Origin: Fuerstiella marisgermanici
GTDB taxonomy: Bacteria; Planctomycetota; Planctomycetia; Planctomycetales; Planctomycetaceae
DNA: 64,000 nt
Reading direction: 5' to 3'
NCBI RefSeq assembly: GCF_001983935.1
Contig: NZ_CP017641.1
Span: 4,526,001-4,590,000 of the forward strand
The notes below the pieces were generated by a model, which was given only the letters and a program-made list of their open reading frames with translations, was not told where the DNA came from and searched no databases. Made by a program: the position numbers and the translations under genes. This document shows, in pieces, positions 28,001 through 37,087 of the stretch; the stretch's first letter is position 1, and each line of letters opens with the position of its first letter.

Positions 28001-29913
28001 TTACGGACAAGACACAGATACTGTTGGCGATTGCCAATCAGGATGACATCGTCGTGGCAACAAAGCCGTTCGTGCTGGAACCTGACCCGAACACGGAGTG
28101 GCAGGTCCAGTTCTTCGCCAAGTCTGATCCGACAAGGCTTCTAAGGTTACTCAACAATCAGTTGGAGTTGCCCCCGACAACTCGCGACGAAAAGGGCAAA
28201 GACAAACCGGTCGCATTGCTGGTCCGACTGAAGCAGGAATCCGGGCGAGCAACCAGTGTGGCGGTGCAGTGCCGCGACTCTGCTGGCAAGGCGTTCTGGC
28301 CCGGGGCACCACAGGTGCTGAAGGTGGAAAATAAGCTAAGCGCGTTCCTTCCATTGAAGCCCATTGCTGCCGCCGATACGCCGCCGTCCGCCGCAGCAGC
28401 CGTTCCTGAATCCTTCAATCTGCTGGACGGCATTACCTTCGAAATCACGGCCAACGGAGCGTCGGCGGAGCCCATTAAAATCTACCCAAAGCTGACGTCG
28501 CCGAGCGTTTATGTGCAGGTATCGCGGCCAAAACACGATGGCAACAGTCCGCTGACATTTACCGTGACCCCCCGAGAGGCAAACGACACACTGCGGCCCG
28601 AAAAGATCGGCGTGCAGGTGCATTTCAATGCGGAACTGGAACGTCTGCGCGAGGGCGGAGGTTCGACCGGTCTGCCCAGCCTGCCGGAAAGCGGCCAGAC
28701 ATTCACGTACACGTTTAACGACAAAATTCAGGGATTGTATGAATCCGAACGGCTCGAATTTGGTTTAAGTGTCGCCGGGGTGCCGCATGCTTTCCGCTAT
28801 CGACTACGAAGTTCGGGTGTCGACCATCTCGACAGTGAACTAACACCTGCCGTGCGAACAGAACTGGAACTGGCAGATTCGAAAGTCGTCAAGCCAGTGC
28901 CAGGACAGGACGTCTTGATGGTGGGCGAAAACTGGCTGCAGGCGGAACTGAACGTGCTGCTGCACATTCATGGTGGCGAACGCGACTTTTCCGGTGGTGA
29001 ACCGAATTGGGTGTTACAACTGCAGGCGGTGGACGCCGCCAACATCGGTGCTCAGCCATTTTCCATAATGAATCCCCAAAAACTCCGTCGCAAATACGAC
29101 GAAACAATCCAGGCAGTCGCTTCTGAAGACGCAGCGTGGAACGTGAGTACTCACACCGCACTGTGGGGCATCCGCGGTTACAACATTTCTGCGAACCGAG
29201 GTAACAACGGAGATGGCCGCTACAACGTGATTGGCCGACTAAGCCACGCCAGCGGAGGCCAGTCGAATGAAGATTCGGCTGAGTTTGTGTTCGATGCAAC
29301 AGCTCCGAAAATTGGTGCACAGGGGATTGAGTTAGTCGAATATGATTCCCGGCAGGGCTGGCCCGCCGACAAGCCACTGATCGTGCGTATTCCATTTGAA
29401 GACGCGGAATCTGGTGTGGCAGACATCAGCGCAGGGCTTATCGAAGGCGAAATGCGTCCATTAAAGGTCAGCGAATTATACAGAGCCACCGCTCAATTGA
29501 AGATTCAGCCGGACGATCCGGGTGTACCGCAATTCGGGCCAAACGACAGACGGCAACAAGCGACACTGTATATTCAGGCCGCAAACCGAGCGGGCATTAA
29601 AACTGAGGTGACGAAGAAGACAATTCTGTTCAGCCCACCCGCTGCCTCTATGGCAGCTCCGTCCGCCGAACCGGGTGCGATCGAATACAAATCAGAATCC
29701 GAAGAAACTTTGACTCTGATTCTTGAAGGCTCGAAGCTGAAGTCAAATCGCAGCAAGTCCGGAAAAGGCAAGGTAGTCTTTGAGGACGTTCCACCGGGCA
29801 CGTACAAGCTTTACGGCGTACCAGGCGGCATGCTAAGTGTTACAGTCAAGCCGGGTGAGACGACGAAGCTTCCGGAGGAAGAACCGGTAAAACCGGAAGC
29901 TCCAAAGAAATAG
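25036..29913 (+). CDS. giant anchored protein with degenerate caspase-like domain
   Basis: 1625 aa from GTG 25036 with GGGAG seven bases upstream. TM anchor at residues 24-43. Residues about 115-305 resemble a peptidase C14 (caspase) domain: LLLD strand, LVVICAHDAG at the catalytic-Cys strand, and GTAFGHFVRQA. The Cys and His positions are not conserved, so no protease activity is expected. Next come a helical Ala/Glu-rich coiled region (330-420), a long helical middle, beta-rich Ig-like domains (one around FDATAPKIG near 1417) and a C-terminal carboxypeptidase-regulatory-like fold (DVPPGTYKLYGVPGG) ending in a Pro/Lys tail. The same N-terminal plan recurs in the protein at 31866. It is first of four + strand genes. 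Confidence 0.7.
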   Translation: MSSARGRSWRPERKVNAKESRNRTIIVLVGLLVALVGFLAITPFLREPAVRFVSLMPDEYQPDRTGLPVLPPSPSTVSSAALHKVFQKLHELSEDRVLNPERVESPEELNSAVGSDKRLILYSAWDTVVAYDKDSSKAVLKFRPSGKQDVSQDVPVAEFIASLDELRAEQITLLLDPPSRTSGLANGGLSDDAMPLLAAAIDEANLSKLVVICAHDAGQRSWEYVADSNSAADASSEGESAVASDPLPAVAKFSGTAFGHFVRQAVMDGHTGTPNALFSNVRDNVSKWVESQYGENQTVVMLPKQAKADRGLLDAGRRLSESDLQEKSSLAEAAAKAVAAAEGSEDADAKKSEVAAAEQSKQDSDEAHLQQQIELRNQLAASGDAAAAMPDHWVRLNASLLAAEFALLNGDQAVFESMYEDVKSLSTQISDQLIQATTTNDGSRFSPWLTFAPSEPAASDQVTPELLRKFPRTVRDVGAAEDPGSLDDDLTREGVPRDAFVEWFVADLNSLAKIAAAQQSEKLAVAARFLQRLPGEDWPKNEWPQEFFTVDEVLGAAGPDDYPDLLKPLLDLIEARRSILSVATGKLPDGRLIRSDVWDQAEVQNGIRETLTRLTAAERWLAIGPRGLDMAQQKLSEALASTEQLKRALAERQSLVSLKDQQTTDLPLLIQFIAQQQEEVPFERVMFESAAELADAAMNGTAGVDAFPVGLFKQPGLSQADINAMFALTRDYSQSDPPRAMDRDHLTRLNEYIEERVSDASTSSERMRLMSLPGLGDQRFALVDQLTSSGRPTEIGDDRRTGLWLSFWSIRLLDAATKQKQTDLWKQWQGLINLRSKGHSAEVVSARARLASSLRTAWNDLRPEKLDRGEKSRPIFVSLDRAKELVAADLAQRHEASDRNRQNYASIYSDVTDAAPPTTSYALQVPNAPRNLVNLQAEVPLTIQGATRLYVSQANVDLQNKHDKLTETWRMLDNVEANTKLTFRSSGGVTDKTQILLAIANQDDIVVATKPFVLEPDPNTEWQVQFFAKSDPTRLLRLLNNQLELPPTTRDEKGKDKPVALLVRLKQESGRATSVAVQCRDSAGKAFWPGAPQVLKVENKLSAFLPLKPIAAADTPPSAAAAVPESFNLLDGITFEITANGASAEPIKIYPKLTSPSVYVQVSRPKHDGNSPLTFTVTPREANDTLRPEKIGVQVHFNAELERLREGGGSTGLPSLPESGQTFTYTFNDKIQGLYESERLEFGLSVAGVPHAFRYRLRSSGVDHLDSELTPAVRTELELADSKVVKPVPGQDVLMVGENWLQAELNVLLHIHGGERDFSGGEPNWVLQLQAVDAANIGAQPFSIMNPQKLRRKYDETIQAVASEDAAWNVSTHTALWGIRGYNISANRGNNGDGRYNVIGRLSHASGGQSNEDSAEFVFDATAPKIGAQGIELVEYDSRQGWPADKPLIVRIPFEDAESGVADISAGLIEGEMRPLKVSELYRATAQLKIQPDDPGVPQFGPNDRRQQATLYIQAANRAGIKTEVTKKTILFSPPAASMAAPSAEPGAIEYKSESEETLTLILEGSKLKSNRSKSGKGKVVFEDVPPGTYKLYGVPGGMLSVTVKPGETTKLPEEEPVKPEAPKK

Positions 29914-30159
29914 ACAAAGGCGGACACATATAACTCCCTCGACGGCTTCTCGCCTCGAACAGGCGTTCAAGATTGTACAGTGATATCTCGCTCGCCATTA
30001 ACAACGCCACAAAGTCACGAACGAAGCCGCCAAAGGTACTTTGCACCTCACACAGACAAGACGAACTCAACACATCGCGAGCGAAGCGCGAAAACCTGCA
30101 GGTACGCTCACTTCGCGGAATGATAACCAGGGCTGTTGGATCAAGGACAACGGAATCGG
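29914..30159. other. spacer within the giant-protein cluster
   Basis: About 245 bases between the 1625-aa gene and the TssM-like gene. No gene is seen, and no terminator-like hairpin with a T-tract, so readthrough into the following genes is plausible. Confidence 0.4.
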
Positions 30160-31869
30160 ATGAGATCAATCTTCTATAAGGTTTTGGAATGGACACGTTT
30201 GTTGTTCGGCATGATGCCGCGCTCAGGCGTGGGTAATGTGAAGGTCTATCTGATCATTCATTATTGCTTTATCGCTTTGGTGGCCATCACTTTGGCGATC
30301 TTCAGCAATGTCATTCGCGACGCCGTTCCCGGACTGCGCGGTGGCCTGAAAATGTGGGACTGGCTGGAAAGAACGTGGTGCGGCGTCGCGTTTTTGATCG
30401 TCTATGCCATCATCCGCATCGTGCTGTACCTTATGGAACTGCTGGGCATTGAAGACGATTCTGAATTCCCCGACATCGAAGCCGATTGGGAAGAAATCTT
30501 AGACGCGCTCGATCGCGAACGACTGCCGATCGACGATGTGCCGCTGTTCCTCGTCAACGGCTTCACGCCTCAACAGGAACAAAGCGCGTTCGATGCAGCA
30601 TCGGAAATTGAATGGCGAGTCGTTGCGCCGCCGGTCACTCAAAAATCGGCCGTGCTTCGAGTATTCGCGAACGACGACGCGATATTTCTGTGCTGCACCG
30701 GAGTGGGCTCAACCAACCTGCAACAGGGGAAAGTTTCGAACGAACCATCGTCACGGTCATCCGCGCCGGTCGCTCATAGTGGCGTCACCGGGACTCAGGC
30801 CGCTGGCCAGTTGAAGGGCGTGGTCGATCGGGCCAAATCCGTGACCGGCACAAACCCCGCGATGGGCGCTCCGCCACCTCCACCGCCTCCTGCTGGTGCT
30901 GCTCCGGCGGGCGGTGCTCCGATGGCCCCACCTCCGCCACCGGCCCCCGTTGCCGGCACGGGCACGCAGTCAAAAGGTATCGGCGCGTTTTTCGGAACAA
31001 TTGCGCCGGGTGGGCTGAAGCGAGCGATGGAGACATTCTCCGGGTTAAACCGCAGCGATGCGAAAGGCTACGGCAAGAAGCGGCTGGCTCCGCTGTCCGA
31101 ACTGGAAAGCATGATCGGCATTCGACGCATCGAATTTGTGTGCCATCTAATCAATCGATCGCGAGCACCATATTGTCCGATCAACGGAATGCTGCAGGCC
31201 GTGCCGTTTTCATGGGCCGAAGAAGTAGACTACGCTCGCAAACTGGCACCTGCGATTCGAGACGACGTGGTCGCCGTTCACGAACGACTGCAGCTTCAAT
31301 TTCCGGTTGTGGTTGTCGTCACGGAACTGGACGACGTACCTGGCATGCGAGAATTCATTCTGCGCGCGAACCGGCTTCAGCCAGGGCTGCGGCTGTCTCG
31401 CGCTGGCAGTAGCTTTGCAGCCGGAGCAGACGTCAGCGACAAGAACGCCGAATGGGTCATTGAACGTGGGATGCAGTGGTTTCGTGGCTGGGTGTATTCA
31501 GCGTTTTCGTACGACCTGGACAACAAAGAAAACCAAAAGCTGTTCAACATGCTGTGCGAAGTTAACCAGCGCAAGAATGCTTTGGTGACGTTGCTGCGTG
31601 AGAGCCTTTACAAAGTCGTGACACCGCGAGCTCGCCTGCAGGGCTGCTACTTTTGTGCGACAGGACAGGCGTCTACAGAACAGGCGTTCATCCGAGGCGT
31701 GCTGGACAAGTTGCCGGAATCGCAGGGCGATGTGGCGTGGACTCCGCAGTTAAAGCGATCGCAAAAGCGTTCGTCGACAATTGCCTGGGCCTGCTTTGGC
31801 GCAGCCGCGTTGTTGATGGTTCTGACCGTATTGCTGGCCCGCGGACTGACAGGCGGAGGTGCGTCATGA
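30160..31869 (+). CDS. TssM/IcmF-like membrane protein without Walker A
   Basis: 569 aa from ATG 30160; a TTG at 30136 is possible. Topology matches TssM of type VI secretion: TM1 (about 29-50), TM2 (74-92), a cytoplasmic domain, and TM3 (about 541-563). Family-like motifs include VPLFLVNGF, where TssM has its P-loop but here FTPQQEQSAF replaces GxxGxGKT; INGMLQAVPF; PVVVVVTELDDVPGMREF; and RLQGCYFCATGQ. A proline-rich linker (PPPPPPP, PPPPPAP) lies at 237-265. The large periplasmic domain of TssM is missing; the next gene, coupled by ATGA, encodes a giant periplasmic protein instead. Family assignment is inferred from motifs. Confidence 0.62.
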   Translation: MRSIFYKVLEWTRLLFGMMPRSGVGNVKVYLIIHYCFIALVAITLAIFSNVIRDAVPGLRGGLKMWDWLERTWCGVAFLIVYAIIRIVLYLMELLGIEDDSEFPDIEADWEEILDALDRERLPIDDVPLFLVNGFTPQQEQSAFDAASEIEWRVVAPPVTQKSAVLRVFANDDAIFLCCTGVGSTNLQQGKVSNEPSSRSSAPVAHSGVTGTQAAGQLKGVVDRAKSVTGTNPAMGAPPPPPPPAGAAPAGGAPMAPPPPPAPVAGTGTQSKGIGAFFGTIAPGGLKRAMETFSGLNRSDAKGYGKKRLAPLSELESMIGIRRIEFVCHLINRSRAPYCPINGMLQAVPFSWAEEVDYARKLAPAIRDDVVAVHERLQLQFPVVVVVTELDDVPGMREFILRANRLQPGLRLSRAGSSFAAGADVSDKNAEWVIERGMQWFRGWVYSAFSYDLDNKENQKLFNMLCEVNQRKNALVTLLRESLYKVVTPRARLQGCYFCATGQASTEQAFIRGVLDKLPESQGDVAWTPQLKRSQKRSSTIAWACFGAAALLMVLTVLLARGLTGGGAS

Positions 31870-34800
31870 GCAGCCGAAATCCAGACAACTGGCGCGGTGG
31901 TCGGAAGTCGCAGCGAGCTGCCGATCGGGAGGTCGCCGCAACACCGGAATGGAAGCGAACAAAGCGCAAGACGGTCACTGGCACCGGTCGCCGTCGCAAC
32001 ACAAAAGTGATTCTACCGTTGCTGTTGTTAAGCGGTTTGGTTGCTCTGGGAGTTTGGCTCTACAACTTCGAACGAGAAGTCCACACGCACTTTATTGTGC
32101 TTGATTTGTTGAAGGACTCACCGCTGTTTGATGCCACGCCGTCGCCCGAGTTCCCGGATCTTTCCGAGGCGAACTCGCAGGTCGCTACGACGACTCAGGC
32201 ACGGTTTGACGGACTGGGAAAACTGATCGCCGAAGGCGACACCAATCCGTCAAAAGCGCAAGCGATCGTCGTGTACTTGCAGACGCAGATTATCCCCGAC
32301 AACAACGGCGATTTCATCTGCCTCACCAAAAGCAGCACGCCCGATGTCGTGGGATCCGGCGGCGGCGAAAAGCTATCGACGCTAAGACAGCAATTAAAAC
32401 AACTGATGACCGAAACGCAGTCGGGTTGTGTGGTGCTGCTGGTCGTTGATCAGCAGAAGACTTTGCACGACTGGCGTCTGGGCGACCTGCACGCAGACGT
32501 TTCGGCGGAAATCCTCGACTGGCCTAACGACGAAGAACTCTCACGCCTTGTGGTCATGACATCCTGTTCGGGCGCCGAAGAAAGCACTGCGGGCTATGCG
32601 GGCTCAGGTGGTCAAACGGCCTTCGGGCATTTCGTACAGCAGGGTTTCAGTAAGTTAGCAGACACCGCTGCGGAAGGTGCCGACGAAGGAGACGGGACAC
32701 TTAACGTCCGAGAATTCTGTGGCTTTGTGAAAGACCGAGTCGACCAATGGGCACGACAAAATCGGCGGCCGAGCGGGCAGACGCTTCGCATCAGCCCGGA
32801 CCTCGAAGCTTTAAAGTCTTCACACAAACAACGAAATCTGGCGCTGATGAAAGAACTGCCGGACACGACTCAAACACTCACTTTCCGAAACCCGTCTGGC
32901 ATCGTCAGGACGCTGCAAAGCCACTGGGAAAAACGTAGCGAGCTGGATGCGCAACTCGCATGGCGATGGCGACCGTTGAAGTGGCAGGCGGCCACGGAAT
33001 ACCTCTTGCGAGCTCAAGCGGCCATGCTGGAGGGAGACAACAACCGCGCGACCGCGCTTGCCAACAAAGCGGCAAGGCAGCTTGAACAGTTGGAGGAAGC
33101 CACGAAGCGGGCAGCGCCGACTATCGCTGAATTAGGCCGCGACCGTGGTCTACCAATTGCATCGAAGTTGAATGAGGTCCGGAACAGCAACAACGATCCC
33201 CCCACGGACGTGCTGGAAGCCAACATCGCAGCCTATCCGTTTGGCCGTTTGGGGCTGACCCAGCCAGCGGCGCCTGATGTGGATGCAATCAAACAGCGGC
33301 GAAGCGAAGCGGAACAGATCGCGTCGAAAGCCATCGGCATCACGGCGACTGTCAAAACTACGCTGCTGGAAGCCGAAGATCAGTTGCTGAAAACGGAAGA
33401 TCAATTTTTTCTGCGACCACCAAAGTTGGACGCCAGCGCCGTGGCGGTGGACGAAGGTAAGACAGGGGCTGAACGCTGGCAAAAACTGGATGACTTTATC
33501 GCCGCACATCAGAAAAACGATGTGCTGTTTCAACGGTGTCTCACTTCGGCCGAAACGCTGGCTCGCTGGGCGGCGGAATTCCCTCTGCCGGCGGATGAAA
33601 AATTCCATAGCGACTGGAAAGATCTGTTAAGGAAAAACCAACCCGCGAATCAACCGTCTGACGATGCTTCCCAAAAACTGTTCGACCGAGCAGAACAACT
33701 AGCGGGTGCATTCTCATCGGACGTGGCGGGGCGAGCCAAGCGGCTTTGCTCCGAAGCCTTCCGCCTGTTGGTGGCAACCAGAATGCTGCAGAAGCTGCGT
33801 CACGAAGAAGAAGCCGAGACGACGTTGTCGACCGTTCAAATGGCTGACCTGTCGAAAAAGATGGACGACTGGTACGAAGTCACCACGCAGTTGTTGATTG
33901 CCGTTCAGACCGCGCAGAACGAACTGGCCGCCGCGCTGTCGGAATCGACAAAGGGACGCGACAAACAGGTGCTCGCGTATCAACAGGTTAAAGCGACTCT
34001 GAACATCGCGAACCTCGCCCCCGACAAGCGAGGCAAACTGATCGCTGCACTGCTGAAGCTGGATGAAGCGTTAAGTCAACCGGCCGACGATCAAAGCGAC
34101 AAGTCGGCCGAAAACGCAGACAACAATCAAAGCGTCGCGTCGCAGGACACGATGGCAGGCGTGCTGTGGCGCATGCAGTTTTTGAACCTGTTTCTGGATG
34201 CCGCACGCGACATCGATAACTCATCGAAAGCGTCTGAAACCAAGGATGTCGAACAGTCACTGGCCAACATCCTGACAGAAAAAAGCGACGTCAGCCAGAA
34301 GCAGGCGGCTGAGCTGGGAACAGTCGTCCGCGCATTCTGGCAGAAGCGTCGCGACGCCGCAGACAATGCCGAGACCGCTGTGGATGAGAACACGCGGAGC
34401 TATCTCGAACATGCCGACGTTTGCGTGCGAGGGTTTTCTGCGTTCGACGAAACACTGCTGGAACGTTCTCCGACGGAACGACTGCATCGGTTGTGGCAGG
34501 CCGACTACTGCCTTCTGCAGGCCGACCGCCTGTTGCACAGCCAGTGGGTGCGTCCCGACGACAGCGAACCGTGGATCGACAACGCCTGGTACGCGAAGCG
34601 CGCAGGCACGTGGTTAAACACGGCGGAAGAACTGGCGGCCGTGATGACTACCAGATCAGGCTTGCCCGCGTTCCTGGATAACGACCTGAACGCCACTCGA
34701 AAGAGGCTAACCGAATCTGCCAACTGGAACGTCACGGTCGCTCCTACCGGCGCGAAGAAATTTGACCTTAGCGAACAGGCGCAATTTTCTGACGACGTCA

Positions 34801-36824
34801 GCCTGGACGTTGTCCGCAGCGCCAACGTGCCCCAAAACGGTACAGCCGCCGTCAGACTTCTTCCTCAGATTCCTGTCCCAGCGATTCAATTCCCCAGCAC
34901 GCCGATAGCTTTGCCGCTGGTTTCAGATTCGTCAAACGTGACGACCACTGTTGAACGCAGGGGTGCGCCAGTGGAAGGCGAATGCGATCCGGCGGCGTAT
35001 GCGGTCGACGTCTTTTTTCGAGGTCGCAGCTGGAATTCCACTAGCACGCTGGAAGTCAATCCGTGTGCAGGCGACTTCTACGTGGTGGCCAAAGCAAAAC
35101 GCACCGAAACGGCCAGTGTCGTGATGCAGGGAACGAGTAACCGCCCCATCATGTTTGTGCTGGATATGTCAGAAAGCATGAAGGATCCGTCCGGCGACAG
35201 ATTGAGATACCAGGTCGCACTCGACACTCTCGAAGACTTCATCGACAACGACCGATTCGACAAGACCACACTCGCTGGTTTGAAGGTGTTTGGGCATCGC
35301 GTCAGGTCCCGACGCGGGGAACGAGTCGAGAACCCGGATTACACGCGACTGTTTGGTAAATCGATTCCGCCGGGGGTAACGGCGAATAAAGACGTGTGCA
35401 CTGAACTTCGGTTGACGAGCATGGACTTTGATGGCAAGCAAAAATTCAAACAAGTGATTAAGAAACTTCGGGAACTGAAATACTGGGGGATCACGCCTCT
35501 TGGCCAGGCGATCGAACAATCTTTGGTCAACCAGGATGGTTTGAACGGAAAGCCAGGCATTGTTATCGCCGTGACCGACGGTGCTGCGACAGACATGGGC
35601 CTGGATCTCGATGGAAAGCCAGCGCCACCAGGGAACACCAATCATACAGGGCCTTTACGGGAGGCGTTGAAAGCTAGCCAAAACAGCAAAGTCGTAATCG
35701 TCGCACTCGACTTTCAGCCAGGCGGACTACAGCGAAGGATTCTGACACAAGTCTTCGTCAACGACTGCGGCATAAAAGAGGATGACGTCGTCGACGCTTC
35801 CAACAGTGAAGAGCTGTATGACAAATTCGACGACAGTCTGGACCCGCAAGAGTACACCGTCGCCAGTCGCCTTCGGAGTGTAGACACGAGTGCCAGGCTG
35901 GGCGAACCGACTTCCCAATTAGAACCGGCCGATGACTACACTCTGCAGTTTGCCGGAATCAAGAGTAGTCAGGACGTCTCCTTACGCGCCGGTGATCTGG
36001 TCAGGTTCTTCGTCAACTGGAACGTAAACCAATTCAACTACAGCCGTGACGGCAGCAGCCGACTCGTGCAGCCGGCAAGGGCCAGCAGCTCAGCCGCCGA
36101 ACGCGATGCGCCTCGCATGCTGCGATCTGTGCTGAACAAACCGGTTGAATATTCGACGTATGCCGAAGCAAACAAGAATGGGTTGCTAAGAGTCGCCTTC
36201 AGTTTGATGCTGGACCACGACCGAAGAGATCTGCCAGTCCGACAGCCTGCCGAAGTCGATTTCACTTTTGGGTCAGAAGGCAATGATGTTCCGCCAGATC
36301 GCGTCGAACAGGAATTCACGTCAGAGTGGGGTGCACCTGGTTGGCGATTCGTCATCGAAGACTGGCCCGAAAGACGCAACCTCGTTTATGTCGACGCTGT
36401 CTGGAAGATGGAACGGACAACGCCGGAAGTTGTTGTCGAATACAAGCCGATCGTGACTCAGGAAGGCGAGCTGATTGGCGGCGTAGATTCGCTTCCCAAG
36501 TGCCGCATTTCCAATACCCTGTTGCCTGACGGAACGTTGCAGGTCCGCCTCAACCCAATCCAGGGTTCGCCGGATGCCGCAGACAACCGAGTTGCCGATA
36601 TTCGCGTGGAGATCGGAACCGCCGACCGCCGGGAACTCAACAGTGCCTTCATGCCGGACGAAGTCGCAACCACGATTCGCCGCACAGAAAAGGGTTCCGT
36701 GATCTATGAATTTCAGGGCGGATATACAGATACGGAGCTGCAAAAAAAACAAATCGCCCTCACATCACACGCCGCTCGACAAAACAACGCGTTTGTCGTC
36801 GAAGGCATGAAAATCGCCCCGTAG
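31866..36824 (+). CDS. giant anchored protein: pseudo-caspase plus VWA domain
   Basis: 1652 aa from the ATG in the ATGA overlap with the TssM-like gene; the longer frame from 31653 lies inside that gene. TM anchor at about 48-66. The degenerate caspase-like domain at about 130-310 has LLVVDQQKT where the His should be and RLVVMTSCSGAEES at the Cys strand (C234 kept), then QTAFGHFVQQG. A long helical region follows. A VWA domain at about 1093-1315 has a complete MIDAS: DMSESM, GITPLG and VTDGAATD. The C-terminus is beta-rich. It is probably periplasmic and part of one complex with its neighbours. Confidence 0.72.
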   Translation: MSSRNPDNWRGGRKSQRAADREVAATPEWKRTKRKTVTGTGRRRNTKVILPLLLLSGLVALGVWLYNFEREVHTHFIVLDLLKDSPLFDATPSPEFPDLSEANSQVATTTQARFDGLGKLIAEGDTNPSKAQAIVVYLQTQIIPDNNGDFICLTKSSTPDVVGSGGGEKLSTLRQQLKQLMTETQSGCVVLLVVDQQKTLHDWRLGDLHADVSAEILDWPNDEELSRLVVMTSCSGAEESTAGYAGSGGQTAFGHFVQQGFSKLADTAAEGADEGDGTLNVREFCGFVKDRVDQWARQNRRPSGQTLRISPDLEALKSSHKQRNLALMKELPDTTQTLTFRNPSGIVRTLQSHWEKRSELDAQLAWRWRPLKWQAATEYLLRAQAAMLEGDNNRATALANKAARQLEQLEEATKRAAPTIAELGRDRGLPIASKLNEVRNSNNDPPTDVLEANIAAYPFGRLGLTQPAAPDVDAIKQRRSEAEQIASKAIGITATVKTTLLEAEDQLLKTEDQFFLRPPKLDASAVAVDEGKTGAERWQKLDDFIAAHQKNDVLFQRCLTSAETLARWAAEFPLPADEKFHSDWKDLLRKNQPANQPSDDASQKLFDRAEQLAGAFSSDVAGRAKRLCSEAFRLLVATRMLQKLRHEEEAETTLSTVQMADLSKKMDDWYEVTTQLLIAVQTAQNELAAALSESTKGRDKQVLAYQQVKATLNIANLAPDKRGKLIAALLKLDEALSQPADDQSDKSAENADNNQSVASQDTMAGVLWRMQFLNLFLDAARDIDNSSKASETKDVEQSLANILTEKSDVSQKQAAELGTVVRAFWQKRRDAADNAETAVDENTRSYLEHADVCVRGFSAFDETLLERSPTERLHRLWQADYCLLQADRLLHSQWVRPDDSEPWIDNAWYAKRAGTWLNTAEELAAVMTTRSGLPAFLDNDLNATRKRLTESANWNVTVAPTGAKKFDLSEQAQFSDDVSLDVVRSANVPQNGTAAVRLLPQIPVPAIQFPSTPIALPLVSDSSNVTTTVERRGAPVEGECDPAAYAVDVFFRGRSWNSTSTLEVNPCAGDFYVVAKAKRTETASVVMQGTSNRPIMFVLDMSESMKDPSGDRLRYQVALDTLEDFIDNDRFDKTTLAGLKVFGHRVRSRRGERVENPDYTRLFGKSIPPGVTANKDVCTELRLTSMDFDGKQKFKQVIKKLRELKYWGITPLGQAIEQSLVNQDGLNGKPGIVIAVTDGAATDMGLDLDGKPAPPGNTNHTGPLREALKASQNSKVVIVALDFQPGGLQRRILTQVFVNDCGIKEDDVVDASNSEELYDKFDDSLDPQEYTVASRLRSVDTSARLGEPTSQLEPADDYTLQFAGIKSSQDVSLRAGDLVRFFVNWNVNQFNYSRDGSSRLVQPARASSSAAERDAPRMLRSVLNKPVEYSTYAEANKNGLLRVAFSLMLDHDRRDLPVRQPAEVDFTFGSEGNDVPPDRVEQEFTSEWGAPGWRFVIEDWPERRNLVYVDAVWKMERTTPEVVVEYKPIVTQEGELIGGVDSLPKCRISNTLLPDGTLQVRLNPIQGSPDAADNRVADIRVEIGTADRRELNSAFMPDEVATTIRRTEKGSVIYEFQGGYTDTELQKKQIALTSHAARQNNAFVVEGMKIAP

Positions 36825-37087
36825 ACCAAACAGCCACGTGCGCTGGTCGGAACAATGCCACTACAGTCGCGCATGGAGGCGTAGATCGGCAGAATCCGCA
36901 GATCGGCGTGTTGCCGCAGCGTGCCGTCGCCCGCATCGCCGCCCAGGACCGGCTTCTCACCTTGTTGCTGTTCATTGCGCACGCGTAACATGTGCCCGCA
37001 GGTTCTCACGATCATGAGAACCACCGCAATCGCAGCCGTGAAATCGGCAGCACACCTCATCAGGTTTGCGCAGGGACGCCGAACCGA
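36825..37087. other. spacer before lipoprotein gene
   Basis: About 260 bases. The lipoprotein frame is open back to 36992, but the lipoprotein signal begins at 37088. No other gene is seen. Confidence 0.4.

Noticed and set aside
31653-31865. Longer start for the 1652-aa protein
   Set aside because: Those 71 codons lie inside the TssM-like gene in another frame. The ATGA overlap at 31866 and the lysine-rich anchor favour the later start.
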